Shown piece by piece: positions 30,176 through 41,203 of a DNA stretch of 64,000 nt. The first letter of the stretch is position 1. Every line of letters begins with the position of its first letter. Origin of the DNA: Eutreptiella sp. 'Long Island Sound 2002' (lineage: Eukaryota > Euglenozoa > Euglenophyceae > Eutreptiales > Eutreptiaceae); assembly GCA_964036045.1 (NCBI GenBank), contig OZ038383.1, forward strand, positions 7,394,430 to 7,458,429, read 5' to 3'. The notes beneath the pieces were generated by a model. The model saw only the letters and a program-made list of their open reading frames with translations, had not been told where the DNA came from and ran no database searches. The translations under genes and the position numbers were made by a program.

Positions 30176-33100
30176 CCCATGCCAGTGGCTCCACCTAGCA
30201 ACATGCCTGGGTCCTCACTAGTTGCCTAACAAATGGGTTCATAGAGTGAACAATTGGTAAAAATGTTCCAAAAATCATCCTAGACATTTTGGGATGCAAA
30301 AGCAAGTGGTTTTGAGCCTAGCCTAAGCATGTGTGGCCTTGCTGTGAGCCACCAAACGTGCCAAAAAGCCTTGAAAATGGGCCAATATGGGACCAAAAAT
30401 AGGGAAACTTTAGTGATGATGCCTGTCCACTCTAGGGACCCGGAGACGACAGTGGTTATTCAGCCTTTTTGATTACCCACCGTTGTAGGGAGGGGTTATG
30501 TCACCTTTTGGGTCCCCGCAACTGTGGATACCCCAAGATGGCAGGTAGGGGATGCCCCACTCCGCAACCCGGTGCGATTTGATCCCACAGGGCTGTATGG
30601 CTTTAAGGTGCCGTCATGAGTTGGTGCTGAGGGCCACATCTGAAACTGAACCTCTGTGGGTCTAGACCTGAGCCTCTGGGGCAATGGTGTGGCGAACATG
30701 GGCCTAGGGCCTTGGCCATGCTGCAAGAGGTCGAGCAGTTGTAAGTTTTCATCTCAACTTGGAAGGGAATGTTGTGTCACATTGCGGAGCAGCTGCATTG
30801 GTTGCTTTGAGCGAAGCCCCACAACTTTGCAGATTCTCCAAAGTCCATGATGCCAACTCGCATAATTCCAAAATCAGTCTTCAGCCCATGCTGAGCCCTA
30901 TCTGCCCCAATACAAGCCCCAGAAGCTCACATTTGGAGCATTTTGAGGGGCTGAAACATCAAGGCGTAGGGTAGTACAACCATTCTTATCAGCCTGAGAT
31001 CGAGTGGTATGCGACTTGATTGTGTAGTGGGCCCTCAGTGGTGTAGCAAAGCCCTACAACTGCCCCACTCCTTCTGAATATCAAGTACAACCAGTTGGGC
31101 CTCTGGGGCTGCAGCCACTCAAGAAAGTGACCAATTCTCAGAGTTATATGCGGCCAGTCATATTGCTGAAGGGTTTACCATAGAGGTTGTTCAATCATGG
31201 CCAGGCAAAGCCAATGCCCCCTTCTAAGGGAGCATTTCCTCAGGGGTTTGAAGGTTTTTTTATTCATCATGAGTCATGAATTTATGAGGCCAAAAATTCC
31301 CCAAACGTTTTTCCAACGTTGGCCTGGCCAAACCCCCTGGACTGACTGCACCATTTTTGGGAAGTGGGAGGTGATGGGTTCAGCTTTGTGGTGTGGGGGA
31401 GGGGGCGACACTTGCTTTGCCTGCCACCCCCCCCCCCCCACCCGGGTTTTAATCCAGATCCATGTTTTGTTGAACTATTTCATTCCACATGGACCCCCTA
31501 AGTGATGGGGGGAGTGCAACATTGCAGATCCAGTAACCCAGGTCGGCCCTCCCATGCACCCCTAACAGGGAGGACCGCTGTTTTCAGACCAGTGCTGGTC
31601 GGCCTTTTTTTCGGCTTATTTCTGAAAGCCCCTCAAAGGCCTGCCCACTTTGCATTCATCAGCAACTCCATGTTGGGCATTTCAGGAGGCTTGATGCAGA
31701 CACACGGGAGCCAGGATGAGGCAGCGGCGGCATGGTGACTCGTGTCCGCACTGCCCGAATTGGCGAAAATCCTGATGCGCCCCAAGCACAAAGCATCTTC
31801 TGTCGGTGTGCTGAAGGTGCCCAGTCAGGCTGGCAACCTGCTTTCCCATGAGCTGCCAGCTGCTGCCAGACCGCCATTAGAGACTGACTGAATTCCTCTC
31901 CAACGGCGCTGGTTACCCTCCAACTGCCGGGCTGGCGTTCACGGACGTTTCCGTTGTGTTTTTCACGCTGTTTATGGGTCACCTGGGTAATGACTAGCCC
32001 CTGCAGAAAATTAATTCCATGTCAGCTGAACTCTCTGCTTTTGAGTGTGTATGAGATTCCACTGAGTGGTAGAGTGGGGATGGGCGGGCTCGCTTGTGAG
32101 TGCTGACACCCGCCTTTTTGTGCGTTGCTGCCGAGGCGGTCTTTAGTAAGATGGCTCATTGCTTTTTTCCATTTTTCCTAAGGACTCCCATAATGACTGC
32201 CTTACCGCATTCCAGATGCCATCGATCACCCTCCAACTGCCTTCTGTCCCATCCCATGGCTTTTGGTTGCCTTCCAACCGCTCCATGGCCGCTGCAACTT
32301 GGTTCTGCAGGGTCGGGGGGGGGGACCTGATTCCTGATTGCGGGGGGGCTGTAAAAAAGGGGGGAGAGGTTCGCATGTAGTGAGATGGGATGGGGACACA
32401 AAAAGGTCAAACCAAAATCACCTTGATGACGATTGTGAGCTTATGGATAGGCGTGAGCGCCGTATACGCCCCATCTGGGGGCTGGGCGGGGAAATCGTAC
32501 AGAGTACAAAATGGGATGTTTATCCCCTTGGAAAGCCATCCTTCAGATTCCCGGAATCTCCCATGGCATTTTCTCAGGCGACCGCTCAGGTCCAGTAGTT
32601 CTGGCCTTGGCGAGGGGGTGAAGCCATACTATTGCGGAGGCCTGGGGAGCTGTGGTCCTGGTCTGGTCACTGGCAGGGTGGTTACCTTTTGGTTGTGGTC
32701 GGATTGTTGCCCCATTTTTCGGGGAGTTTTGCCCAAACCACCGCCAAAGGGGTGGTTTTTAGCCCCAGGGGCCTGTGGTACCTAACCCTAACCTAGAGGG
32801 TGGCAGTGGCAGTGTAGTGACAGAATACCTTTTGGTAGAATGAAAAAGTATTTGTGTTTTGCAGCCTCTAGCCCCAGGCAGGCCATGGCCCACCTGAAAG
32901 GACAGCAGCTCACCTTGGTGCCAAAAAACAGGACAGAACTGGGATCAATGTGGTGCCTCTAGGAAGGCTTGGGTACCCTCTATTGCCATTCCTCACTGTG
33001 CCCACTCTGTGCAAATGTATATTCCATTCCAGCCCAGGTTAGTGCACATTCAAGCTTTGTCGAAATAAGTAGAGGTTTCAGAAGGTTGTCATACCTTGAT

Positions 33101-33385
33101 AGAAATCACCCGTCGAGGGGGGGAGGGGTGCACGGGAGGGGGCGGGGGGGCTTCCAAATGCTGGGATATAATGGTCCCTTCCCTGTACAACCAAGTTGCC
33201 CCGAGTGGATGTCGTGATCTGACATGGCGATGGAGTATTGGAGGGACCCATGGGGGATTGGGGGTTGGGAAAAACCTGGATACCATGCCACAGTCTGCCC
33301 CCCACCCCTCCGCCCCCTCTTTTTGTTCAAAGTGCACTGGGCCGGGGGATTTACAGGCATTTTAGCACACAAACCCACTTCTTTT
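30176..33385. other. Unassigned DNA
   Basis: No gene I can support. One diverged satellite-like piece lies near 30490-30550 (GGAGGGGTTATGTCACC, CCCCAAGATGGCAGG). C/G tracts occur near 31430 and 32317. Short open frames on both strands lack motifs; the 107-residue frame at 31659-31982 (-) is unconvincing. Confidence 0.4.
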
Positions 33386-33389
33386 TACT

Positions 33390-33935
33390 GATGGTAAAAA
33401 GGGGGCTATCTGGATGTGAAGGGGAGGGGTCTGCATTTGCAAGGGGTTTAGATATCAAGAGGGGAGGGGGGGGATGCAAGGGGGAGTCTGGATATGAAGG
33501 CCCTGAATATAAACAGGAGGGGGTTGGACATGGACGGGGCAGGTTGGATAAAACAAGGGGTTCTGGATATACAATTGGGGGGGGGTATCTGGTACACAAG
33601 CAGGGGTGATCTTGGATGTAAAGAGGGGTTCTGCATGTAATGTGGGGCTGGGGTTGGACAGCTGGCATAGTGCCCGTAAAATCCTGGGTTAAAGCCGGGA
33701 TAGTTAATACAAAAGTAGCAGACAGGGCGCGCGCCGGGCAAACACGGGGGGGGGGGGGGGGGCTGAATACAAGGCTTGGGGAGGGGATATCAAGAGGGGG
33801 CTGGGGTCTGTGCTTGCAAGGGGGTTTGGATGTGGGTTGGGGGGGGTGGCTCGATGTAAAGGGGTCTGGATGTGCAGTGGGCAGGGGGGTGTCTAGATAG
33901 AAAAGGGTTCTGGATATGAAGGGCCCACACAATGG
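33390..33935 (+). repeat. G-rich degenerate minisatellite
   Basis: Loosely repeated units on TCTGGATATGAAGGGG, 30-40 bp apart (CTGGATGTGAAGGGGAGGG, CTGGATATGAAGGCC, CTGGATATACAATTGGGG and others). The 229-residue Pro-rich frame on the minus strand at 33351-34040 is a product of this composition. The repeat includes a solo element end at 33688-33743. Confidence 0.75.
33688..33743 (+). mobile_element. Solo right end of the GCGC-terminus element family
   Basis: GGTTAAAGCCGGGATA...CAAAAGTAG then GCGCGCGCCGGGCAAAC resembles the right end of copy A (GGCTAAAGTCAGGATA...CAACAGTAGTGCGCCGGGCAAAC). No left part or coding block was found nearby. Confidence 0.5.
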
Positions 33936-33999
33936 ACAATTCCCCAGGGCAGCGTAAAGCCCCATTAAAACTACCCCTCCAACACCCCTCCCCTTTAAG

Positions 34000-34060
34000 A
34001 TTTGTTGTCCGGGGGGGGGGGGGTTCTGCATGGTATCCAAGTTTCGAGAATCCCCCCGTC
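34000..34060. repeat. Dispersed G-tract motif, copy 1
   Basis: A G tract then TTCTGCATGGTATCCAAG, TTTCGAGAATCCCCCC. Similar sequence lies at 47132-47175 (GTTTTAAGCATGATATCC, GATTTCCGAGAAACCCCCC) and, inverted, at 45305-45350. Confidence 0.55.
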
Positions 34061-35980
34061 CCCTGAACCTCCAGACCGTGCTGCCCGTCAGCTGTTTCGA
34101 TTTCGGGGGCTGCAGTACAGATGCCTTGGGCCTTGGGCCTTAGATATCGAGGACGGGGCATGGTGTTCACCTGCCTGAAAGCCCTTGGGTTTGGTAACCA
34201 TTGTGAAGCATTTGGTTGGCATGTGGGAGGGTTGGTTATGGAAAGGTTGATTCTGCCATATAGTGCAGCCAATTTCCAGTGCCATGTCTTTCATATGACC
34301 TGCTTCTGTTGGTTGTGGCTGGGTCTGATGGGCAGTGTGTGGGGGAACAGAGGAATGGGGATGGGGCAGCTCATACTGTACTCATCGAACCTGTTGAACC
34401 TGTTGAGCCGGAAAGAAAAAAAAAGAAACAGGGATGGGGCAGCCGATGCTGCTCTGTGGGTGATGATGGAAATATCTGCCCTACCGCTTACTGAAGTGCT
34501 CTGCGCCTGTGGGGGGAGGTGGGGGTTGGCATGGAGAGGTATTGCCATCGAACACCAATGCCACAGAAGGTGGTGGGTGTGCGACGATGACTATGGCACT
34601 GGCTCACACCAGCAGCAGACAGAATGGATGTACTATGACCTGTGGCCCACCGAAACCCTCCGAAGGTAGACAATTCCACAGGTTCCCGAATGGAAACAGC
34701 GGCAGCACTGACTCACAGCCAAACAGTACGTGCACACTCCCCTGCACGTCAAGGCCATGCTGCAAAGCTTGTCAGCAAGTTTGGGTAGAGTGACCCCTAC
34801 TTCGAGCCGTGCCCAGAATTCCGATTTTCTCTCAAGAGTCCGCAAGGCAGCAGTAGACCAGAACACAAAATGTGCGCAGCCCTACACTACAATCAATGAG
34901 GCCATGAAAAATCAACCAACGTACCAATCCAATCAATGAACGCGCCGCGACAATGGGTCTTAAGAGGTGGGCTGAAGAAGCCCAAACTGGCAACCAGAGT
35001 ACAAATTTCCTTCTTGAACAGCAGTGCAGGGTTTGGGGTGGCATGTGTTGAGGAGGGCACTGGCCTTTCTGGTCCTGTGCGCAACTGCAGGACAGTGGGA
35101 GGGGGTTTCGTGGGTTGGGCTCGCCCTGTTGCCTGCTCTAGTCCGCCTCCCGCCCCCATGGGTATGGCTATGGTGATGTGTCGGAAGGACCATGCACTGG
35201 GGGACACGGGGGACACGTTGGGCACGTTGGCAACCAGAGCACAGAGGTTCGGGGAGATATGTGTGGAGGAAGGCAGGGGGACTGATGGGCAGTTGGATCC
35301 ATGGGTGGATAGGGTAGGGCAAGGTAGGGTTATATGGGAAGGGGAGGGGTGTGGTGTGGTGGGTAGTCTTCAACCCCAACCCCAACCCCAATTCCACAAT
35401 TTGGATTATTCTGCATGACAACTCATGAAAAGGGAGCGTGCTTCTGAAGTAATCGAGTGGGTGTGATCTGTTGTCCACCCATTCAACCAAAAGAGACACG
35501 GAATGCATGTCCAGAGCAAGCCACTTCATCTGTGGGATCCCGGAGTCTTCAATACACTGTATCATCAGCATACATCCTGTTGACGGATCTTTTTGCACAT
35601 GTTATGTGCACTTCATCTCATTGATTCATCTGCAAAGCGCTATTTTGTTGTGACGCCCTCTGTGTGTTCACTTGCCAATGCAAGTATGACACTCGGTCTC
35701 ATAGGAATCCTTTAATGGCCTGACACACAGTGATCACCCCCTGGGCCGCAACACCCTGCTTATCGGGCAACACCCACACACATACACCAGCCGTTGCCCC
35801 ACATGCGATTGTGAGAAGCAATCGGATGTTAAAGCGCCGGATGCTAGCGGTGGTTCGCTAAACGCCGGCAGTCAACCGCCAAGCACCAGCTGCAAATGGC
35901 CAGAATTTTGTTCATTAAGCACCGACTGCGGGTGAAGTTTCATACATCTTCTCTTTACCCGTGAACAACTTCAGACGGGT
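34061..35980. other. Unassigned DNA
   Basis: The longest frames (34121-34669 on +, 34936-35418 on +, 34960-35598 on -) overlap on opposite strands and show no recognisable domain. A CCCAACCCC repeat lies near 35373-35392. Confidence 0.35.
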
Positions 35981-35983
35981 GTA

Positions 35984-36640
35984 TCACTGGATGATGTGAC
36001 ACTTTGCTGTGTGCAGTGTGCAGCTGCCTTCTCCATTGTGCAGGGCAGTGTGCGCATTTGGTGTGTCAGGGCCGGGCATGAATGAAAGGTTTTTTTTTGC
36101 GGTAAGCACTGCTCTGCATACAACCGCCAGGAGTGTCAGCAATCTGTAGAACCAGCAGTCCGGAATTTTGGCCTGAATCCGGCACCAAAGCATACCACAG
36201 GTCTGCTGCGCATTGAGTGCCATGGGCAATGAGAAGTAGGGGCTTCCACTCTTCAACATGCCACGACTTTGTGCTTTGCTTGGGGCCCTTGTCCCTCTTG
36301 GAACACGTCTGCTGCCGGGGTTTGTGCCTTTTATGACATCTGCAGAACACCTTGCTTCCGTTGTTTGTGTGCACAGAACCTGTTCGCTACAGAATACGTT
36401 GGCTGCTGGCTGCCGTGTGACACTTGCACAAAGGACAATTGGTGCTGAGGGCCGGATTGCCAGGCTGCATGGACTTTTGTTCTCCTGATTTCTGGAAGCT
36501 GAATCTTTGTGAGTTCGTTCCTTACGACCAACACCCATCAAATGGCGCCAGTTGCTTCCGTGTGTGATATTTTCGGTCCAATGTTGACCTGCAAATTTGC
36601 GTCTGCACGCAAAGAGATTCTGTGGACTGATGGTCTGCAC
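35984..36640 (-). other. Uncertain minus-strand coding-like segment
   Basis: A 218-residue minus frame overlaps two other minus frames. One of them has Cys-rich CRCHKRHKPRQQTC, and the 218-residue frame contains FCSEQVLCTQTTEARC. The switching Cys-rich pieces could be a decayed zinc-binding protein of a mobile element, but no family signature is visible. Confidence 0.25.
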
Positions 36641-37800
36641 AATCAGTCAACAAAGCAGTCAGCTTTCGAGCTTTTAGCATCTTTGACAAATCTGCCTGAC
36701 AAACTTCCGTACAGCCTAAGGACTATGCACACAATTGAACTGACCGGCATGGAATGCACACTACAAGCCTGTTAGCGGACGAACATGCGGATTCATATGG
36801 TGCGAATAGTAGTATTGCTTGGCAAATTGACAAAATTGTGTTATGGCTTAACATGTTCTGTGCCACAGGGGTGCCTCTCACTAGGCCACCGGCATGGGTG
36901 ATGGGTGTGCTTCATGTGCACATTGGTACACTGGGCAACTGGTGTGTCCAAGGGAAGAGGGTGCAAGAATGTATGTGAACCTGTGTGTGTTGGGTTCGTG
37001 TGTATTTGTGTGTGTTTGTGTGTGTGCCAAACATAATGCCAAAGGCACCGCAAAAGGCTCAGCAGTGTGGAAGCCGCATAGTCTGCAACCGTGAATTCAA
37101 ATGATAGGAGAGGTAACACACGGTGCAGTTGATGTGAGCTGTGGAAAGACCCTTGGTAGCCGGAAAATTCAAAAATTTTGCGATGATGTCAAATGGTTGG
37201 AGTTGGGTTGTTGGGCACTAGCAAGGGGTAAGAAGAGCTGATGATAGTGCATATAGTGGACGTCATCAGTGCCGTTAGACAGCTTGAGCCACCAAGCCCT
37301 TCCTTATCTGAGCACGACTCATGTTTGGGACCCCCAACTTTGTGGTGACAGCAATGTGAGCCCGTTGTGTGTGAGAACATGAGCCAAGAGGGGCTGGTGC
37401 AAGCATGTAAGATTCGATTCTGGCAGTTACCGCATCGTGCTTTGGAGTCAGCCAAATTGATGTTTTTGGGAGCCATGGCTACCATGGCCATAGCCAACAT
37501 GCACCCTTTCATGTTTGCATGTAAGTATGGCATTGTCTAACCACTGTGAGGATCATCATGTGAACAGTGATTTCCTGCCGGTGGGATACCGGGGGTGACG
37601 GCCATGGTCGGTTTATGGCTAAGCACTATGAGGCTGTGGGGCAGCACTTGACATGGTGCCTGTGTGGTGCGGCTATTTTGGTGACACCTATCGAAAGGTG
37701 TCGTGTTGTCGGTTGGATTTGTCTTGTTGCATTGGGCACTTCAAGCACCTACACTAGTATATGTAATTGAAACCACGGAAGGCCATAGCAGGCCAAGGGC
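36641..37800. other. Unassigned DNA
   Basis: Contains a TG-rich run at about 36980-37027. Nothing else recognisable. Confidence 0.35.
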
Positions 37801-37809
37801 CATTTCAAA

Positions 37810-38960
37810 CTTTCCGAATTGAATGCCAATCGGATTGTGCTCTTGATTGCGCTATGTTTGTGGGAATGTGGGAGCCGCAGAGCTCTTGTGCAAGAAGATG
37901 AGGTTAGCTACGTGAGTCACCAAGCCAATTGTCGTGGGCAAGGCCCATTGCCACCTGACAAAGGGGATGACGATCGAGGGCCAGAAGGTGATGACCATGG
38001 TGGCGGTGCAAGCGGTGGTAGCCCGTATCAGAGGCCAAGACCAAATGGCAGTTGGGGCCCCACCATGACGTGTGGAGCAGGGACCAAGTGCTGGTGTGGG
38101 AGGACTCACACGACGAGGAGATTGACCTAGGGACAGCCCACCGCCTGTTCTTGGCAGCCCAGCAGTAGTAGCAATGCCAACTAGTGGCACTGGGTGGCAA
38201 GCAACCGGCGGATAGGGATAGGCACAAGGGTAGTTTGCGGAGGTGGAGGAGGTGCGCTTGCCAAACAACGTGACTGTGGCTGACTTCAACTTGTACATGC
38301 AGCTGGTGCACGGCAATGTGTTTCAACGGGGGCCCCAACGGATGGGAGACAATACCAAGGGACGAAAGAGTGTTCCTTGTGCGTGCCAAGGGCCGATGCC
38401 CCCCGCAAGGGGGTGGTCATTTGTGGCGTTGTGATGAGGGCACAAGCGGTAGCCGGCACCCACGATAGTGACTCCGCGGAAGAGGAGGGCACGGAGGGCA
38501 ATGACAAGGAGCTCCTGCTGGTAGAGCTGCTCGGCATTGCCTGAGGGAGGCACATAGCAGTGCAATTGCGGGAGATGGGGGCAAAAGAGGCGGAGGTCGT
38601 GTTCGATGCTCTGGCGGCTATAGCGCTTGTAGAGAAGCCACCGAAGTGCCAATGAGATCCCCCGCAGAAGGCACTACAGTGGGCTATAGACAGAAGGTAC
38701 GGCAGTGGGCTCTTGAAGACACCCCATTGGCGAAGTGGTGGGTGCATGGACACTAGAATGTGCAGCAAGTAGCCATGGCCGTAGATAGGGATTGGGGAGA
38801 TGGACTGGCACATCCATGCAGTGCAACACCGGCACCTACCATGGGAGATGGACCCCCTGATGGTGTGACTACCAGAAGAAGAACCAGAGGTGGCGCTAGT
38901 GCTGGTGCCACTACACTTGGGCATGTGGCACGTGCAGCTCACCGTGTGCCCCAGGTGTGA
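37810..38960 (+). pseudogene. Possible decayed coding region, plus strand
   Basis: Plus-strand pieces in changing frames look protein-like. They include EDSHDEEIDLGTAHRLFLAA (about 38101-38160), EVRLPNNVTVADFNLYMQLV (about 38246-38305), ESDxSAEEE-like acidic sequence then KELLLVELLGIA (about 38440-38538), a TGA, and VQLREMGAKEAEVVFDALAA (about 38561-38620). Stops and shifts separate them. No family is recognised. The long minus-strand frames over the same interval are less protein-like. Confidence 0.35.
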
Positions 38961-39214
38961 ACATCCCGAGGAAGTCACCACCATCACATGCTAGCGACCC
39001 AGATGGTGTCAGGCCATCTCGCGCATATCCCATCCATGGAGACTCCTAGAGGGCCTGCGTTCCACGTACACAGTGCAGTCCCGCCGAGCACAATGTGCAT
39101 AACTTTAGAGGGAGAGGGCAGGCATGACTAGGGTGGTGGTGCCCCGGTGGCAACCGGCAACGACAATGCATGATTCCCGTGGAGTTTTGGCAGTGGGAGC
39201 ACAAAGGAGCAGGT

Positions 39215-40495
39215 GGAGACTACGCGTGCAAAGCGCAGATGGTGTCCTACAGTGGGTCCTCACCAGATAGGTGTGCATAGGATGCCCGCCCCACCATCCG
39301 CTTTTAGATATACGAGAGCTAAGCGTGCAAAGTGCAGATGGTTGGGAGTGGCGACAATGTTACCGCTTGCTAAGCAGAGGTGGACACACGCTATCCACCG
39401 CCAAATCCCCGGCACGTGGAGCGAGCCCCTGTGCCCACGACCTTATCGCCCTTGCGCCCAGCATCCCGGCGTGGTAGGTGGTCTACCGGGAATTGGCAAA
39501 AGATCTTCAGAGTAGTGCTGAGCCGCTACAGTGAGGCTGCCCCCCTATTCCGGTCCGTTCGCGCTGGGGAGACCCCACCATGCCTCCACACCACGTCAAG
39601 GTGCCCGGCCCCAGGGGTTGGAGAGGGTGGAGGGGGGGGGGATTCTTCGTTCCAAGTGGGGGGTTCTGGTCCTGTTTTTGTGGGGCACCGGGCCCATGGC
39701 CATCGTGCCTCAAGTGGTGCGCAGGGCCTAAGACCATGGGTGTTAGGCGTGAAGTGTGTCTCTGACCGCGCACCTGTCTCAGTCATCCCTCGCGTAGTGC
39801 CGCAGGATCTTGGCCTCTGCCCAGCCTGGTCTGCTTCTCTTTGATCTATCTACAACATGTGGTGGGGCCAGGGTTTTGCTTAGTGTCCGTCCTACCCTAC
39901 CCCGGGGGGGGGGGGTGAGTGGGTGGGTCTGGCAGAATTTCAGGGTGGGTGGGTGTCCAACCACCCCCCCCCCCCCCCCGGGTGGGGTGGGACTTTGTGG
40001 GGGCCCTTGGGTCTATCGAGCCAGTGCCACTTCTTTCTTTCTTTTGTTGCAGGTTCCGTGTAACATGTTTATTTATGGTGTGTTTACATGTCATTGCACA
40101 TCACGTGTGCATGCCCCACGCCCATAAAGGGGCTAGGATGCTTTGTCGTTTGTGCTGGATGCGAAGGGGGCAACACTGACAATTAGACTGACATGATGGT
40201 TGTTCACCTCTGTGAAAAACTTGGTCTTCTGTATTGCATGTCTCAGTTGGGTACGTGGGTGGGTGGGTGGGTGGGTGGGTGTCAGACCCCCCCCTCCCGG
40301 GGGGGGGGGGGTGGGACATTTGTCGGTCTGTGGGTATGCCAAAATTCTGGGTGGGTGGGTCCCCGAATTAACCCCCCCCCCCCCCTAGGGTGGCTAAGCA
40401 AAACCCTGGGTGGGGCGTCCTCCTATCAACACCTATCCGGTGGGGAGCCGCTTTGGTACACCACCTGCGCCTTGCACGTTTAGCTCGTGTTGTGC
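39215..40495. mobile_element. Fold-back region with long inverted arms
   Basis: 39215-39300 (ACGCGTGCAAAGCGCAGATGG...GATAGGTGTGCATAGGA) is matched by the reverse complement of about 40408-40490 (ACGTGCAAGGCGCAGGTGG...GATAGGTGTTGATAGGA). A second inverted pair is CAGGGTTTTGCTTAG at about 39871 and its complement CTAAGCAAAACCCTG at 40395-40409. The interior is rich in GGGT runs and G/C tracts. No transposase was seen; it may be a fold-back element or two inverted copies of a shorter repeat. Confidence 0.55.
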
Positions 40496-40635
40496 CTTCA
40501 TTTTGCTCGTCCCTTCCTGTCCCCAAAGTCATGGGATACCTACCGTCGGCGTCCGACGATAAGTGCCAACAGATAGCCGGGAAAGGGTGCCCACTCCCCG
40601 TGTCTCCGCCACCTGGATAAAGATGCAAGATCTCA

Positions 40636-40690
40636 GACTAGACTAGCCCAATTCATTCCGGGCGTAGAATGAATTGGGCTTGGTCTAGTC
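40636..40690. other. Strong 55-nt stem-loop
   Basis: GACTAGAC-T-AGCCCAATTCATTC pairs with GAATGAATTGGGCT-TG-GTCTAGTC around an 8-nt loop (CGGGCGTA). That is 22 base pairs with one small internal bulge. It could be a short fold-back insertion or an RNA hairpin. Confidence 0.8.
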
Positions 40691-40849
40691 TCCAAACCAA
40701 CACCTTGCGGAACCGGAGATACCTCGGCGAGACCCAACCCGGGGCTAGGAACCCAGGTCAAGCGGACGCATAGAAGCCCCCACCCACCACAGGGCCCGCG
40801 CTGATCGCTGGCAGCTCCCCCCCCCCCCCCCCAACTGTGCCTGTAGCTG

Positions 40850-40952
40850 TTGAACCAGGCTTGGCATAGAGAATAAAAATGCACTTATGCCTTACTGTGG
40901 AGTTCATTACCTCTGGTTGCCATTTGTCTGGTTTTTAATCAGATCTCACCCC
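40850..40952 (+). repeat. Dispersed repeat R2, copy 1
   Basis: GGCATAGAGAATAAA, ATGCACTTATGCC, ACTGTGGAGT and CATTACCTCTGGTT match 61171-61275 over about 100 bp in the same order. Confidence 0.85.
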
Positions 40953-41069
40953 CTTGTAGCTGGACCCCCTGCTCGGAAGTAAGAATCATGGCCCCGGGCC
41001 AATGACATGGGCACGGGGTTGCAGGGAGAGCATGTCGGCCAAGTTCTCGCCGGCACATGCTGGGCAACG

Positions 41070-41190
41070 CAACACCAAACATCAAACACCAAACACCCAG
41101 AACTCCCCACAACCCTCCACAACCCACCACAACCCCCCACAATCCCTAGAAACGTTCCACAACCCTCCACAACGCTCCGTTCTGAGTGTC
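41070..41190. repeat. CCACAACC-type simple repeat upstream of the exostosin gene
   Basis: ACACCAAACATCAAACACC grades into repeated CCACAACCC units. It lies 15-130 bp 5' of the ATG at 41204. A TTTTTTTAG sequence sits directly before ATG and could be a splice acceptor for an unseen 5' exon. Confidence 0.75.
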
Positions 41191-41203
41191 CTTCTTTTTT
41201 TAG

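Noticed and set aside
33351-34040. 229-residue proline-rich minus-strand protein
   Set aside because: Arises from a G-rich degenerate minisatellite; no domain.
34121-34669. 182-residue open frame
   Set aside because: No motif, opposite-strand frames overlap it, and it contains low-complexity sequence.
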